The notes beneath the pieces were generated by a model that was given only the letters and a program-made list of their open reading frames with translations, was not told the origin of the DNA and searched no databases. A stretch of DNA of 28,192 nucleotides from a virus, in the IMG/VR virus record IMGVR_UViG_3300048033_000075, positions 1-28,192 of that record. The stretch is one strand, 5' to 3'. The translations under genes and the position numbers were made by a program. Of the stretch, positions 27,504 through 28,192 are shown piece after piece (position 1 is the stretch's first letter; the number at the start of each line of letters is the position of its first letter).

Positions 27504-27748
27504 TAATCAACACCCCTACTTGATTCCATCATTTCACGAATGGACTTTATGTTTTCATCCATACGTCCTAAGGTAACTGCCTGAGACTGGATAATAGTTG
27601 TTAGGTTGGTAATCCTAGCTTCGTGCCTCCCAATGTCACGAGCGTTCAGGTCAATAGCACTAGCTAGGCTAGACACATACCACACCAAAGCACCCGTCTG
27701 GAACAGAATACCAACAAGAAAAGAGATTGATATACTTTTGTCTTTCAT
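27503..27748 (-). CDS. Short membrane protein with coiled coil, paralogue-like neighbour
   Basis: The start MKDKSISISFLVGILFQTGA (ATG 27748) is preferred over a longer in-frame form, because the longer one would overlap the upstream gene in an unlikely sequence. The 81-residue protein has an N-terminal transmembrane helix (residues about 6-27) and a charged coiled coil (DIGRHEARITNLTTIIQSQA, LGRMDENIKSIREMME). The design copies that of the next gene downstream, so the two may be distant paralogues or partner subunits. The gene ends one base from the next start. Confidence 0.6.
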   Translation of the reverse strand: MKDKSISISFLVGILFQTGALVWYVSSLASAIDLNARDIGRHEARITNLTTIIQSQAVTLGRMDENIKSIREMMESSRGVD

Positions 27749-27749
27749 C

Positions 27750-28172
27750 TTACTTAGCAAACCCCGCACCAAAATATAATCCAACGATAGCTGACACAAT
27801 GTGTGTGTCCAGTGGTGTGATAACGAACCCTTGTGCTGACTGCCATACAATCTGCTTGTCAGGTCCGAACAGGAAGTTCCAGAAACCCCCTTGTACTTCT
27901 GTGTACCCTACAAACACGGGTACTTCTGGATACCACACAGCTACTAGCTTGGGTAGTACGATGATTGAAATGACAGCTGAGAGCGCTATGATCCTACGAG
28001 TCCAAGCAAAATGCTTGTCCTTTGATCCGTACTCTCTGGCTGTGTTAGTTGCTCCAATGAGCATAGCCTGTTGTTCAGCCTTGTTCTTGTTGCTCTGACC
28101 CCAGATGGACATGACACCACCAAGGATCGTAGAGAAAAGCATAGTTAGTAATTCTAAAGGAAGTCCGAACAT
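27750..28172 (-). CDS. Membrane protein, late arm, 140 residues
   Basis: This protein starts MFGLPLELLTMLFSTILGGV, a first hydrophobic segment, then a basic amphipathic part (SNKNKAEQQAMLIGATNTAR), a second membrane segment (IALSAVISIIVLPKLVAVWY, about residues 61-80) and a third, shorter one near the C-terminus (IVSAIVGLYFGAGF). I recall a related membrane protein in marine podoviruses, unannotated. It could belong to the lysis or virion-internal module. It is the first gene of the visible late segment. The 20 bases to the window edge hold only its upstream region (AGGTAAACTGTA on the minus strand). Confidence 0.6.
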   Translation of the reverse strand: MFGLPLELLTMLFSTILGGVMSIWGQSNKNKAEQQAMLIGATNTAREYGSKDKHFAWTRRIIALSAVISIIVLPKLVAVWYPEVPVFVGYTEVQGGFWNFLFGPDKQIVWQSAQGFVITPLDTHIVSAIVGLYFGAGFAK

Positions 28173-28192
28173 TACAGTTTACCTAAGTTAAT

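Noticed and set aside
1-28192. CRISPR arrays, insertion sequences, integrase or attachment sites
   Set aside because: No regularly spaced direct repeats, transposase or recombinase motifs, or tRNA-like attachment sequence was seen on either strand.

Overview
The window looks like most of the genome of a lytic, T7-like marine podovirus. The gene set is portal, two-subunit terminase, scaffold, capsid, tail tubular proteins, a gp4-type primase-helicase, family A DNA polymerase, gp6-type exonuclease and gp3-type Holliday-junction endonuclease. With these come a B12-dependent (class II) ribonucleotide reductase, ThyX, a MazG-like protein and a DUF1127 protein. From memory, this combination matches the SIO1-like cobaviruses of Rhodobacteraceae (Roseobacter group). 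That host assignment is an inference from gene content, not from a database search. No phage RNA polymerase, integrase or obvious endolysin is visible. Several consensus sigma70 promoters are present, so transcription by the host RNA polymerase is likely.

Layout. (1) 1-12612 is a leftward late block. In transcription order it holds small terminase, a 965-residue tail fibre with a C-terminal S74-type chaperone, accessory fibre/adhesin proteins, large terminase, portal, two lysine-rich microproteins, scaffold, capsid, a terminator plus consensus promoter, an appendage-like protein, tail tubular A and the start of tail tubular B, which runs off the left edge. (2) 12613-13597 is a gene-poor control region. 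It has divergent sigma70 promoters, a short terminated non-coding transcript of about 120 nt, an iteron/palindrome cluster beside AT-rich DNA (candidate origin), and a long early leader ending in a large hairpin. (3) 13598-26073 is a rightward early/middle block. Small genes behind structured leaders come first, then the replication module, then nucleotide metabolism (ThyX, MazG-like, NrdJ, glutaredoxin, DUF3310). (4) 26074-28172 is leftward again: four membrane/coiled-coil proteins, then three small Lys/Cys-rich proteins. It meets the early block tail to tail.

Both edges carry leftward genes. The simplest reading is a roughly 40-kb genome in which the late operon leaves the left edge, passes through unseen DNA (rest of the tail, internal virion proteins, lysis) and re-enters at the right edge. 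The genome would then be one rightward early arm and one leftward late arm, divergent at about 12.7 kb and convergent at 26,073/26,074.

The most notable observations are: the promoter-terminator non-coding transcript at the head of the early arm; two related RNA hairpins just upstream of the Shine-Dalgarno sites of the first two early genes; the iteron-like candidate origin; a DNA polymerase split over two reading frames; and a repeated C-terminal motif in the -1 frame of a fibre-associated gene.
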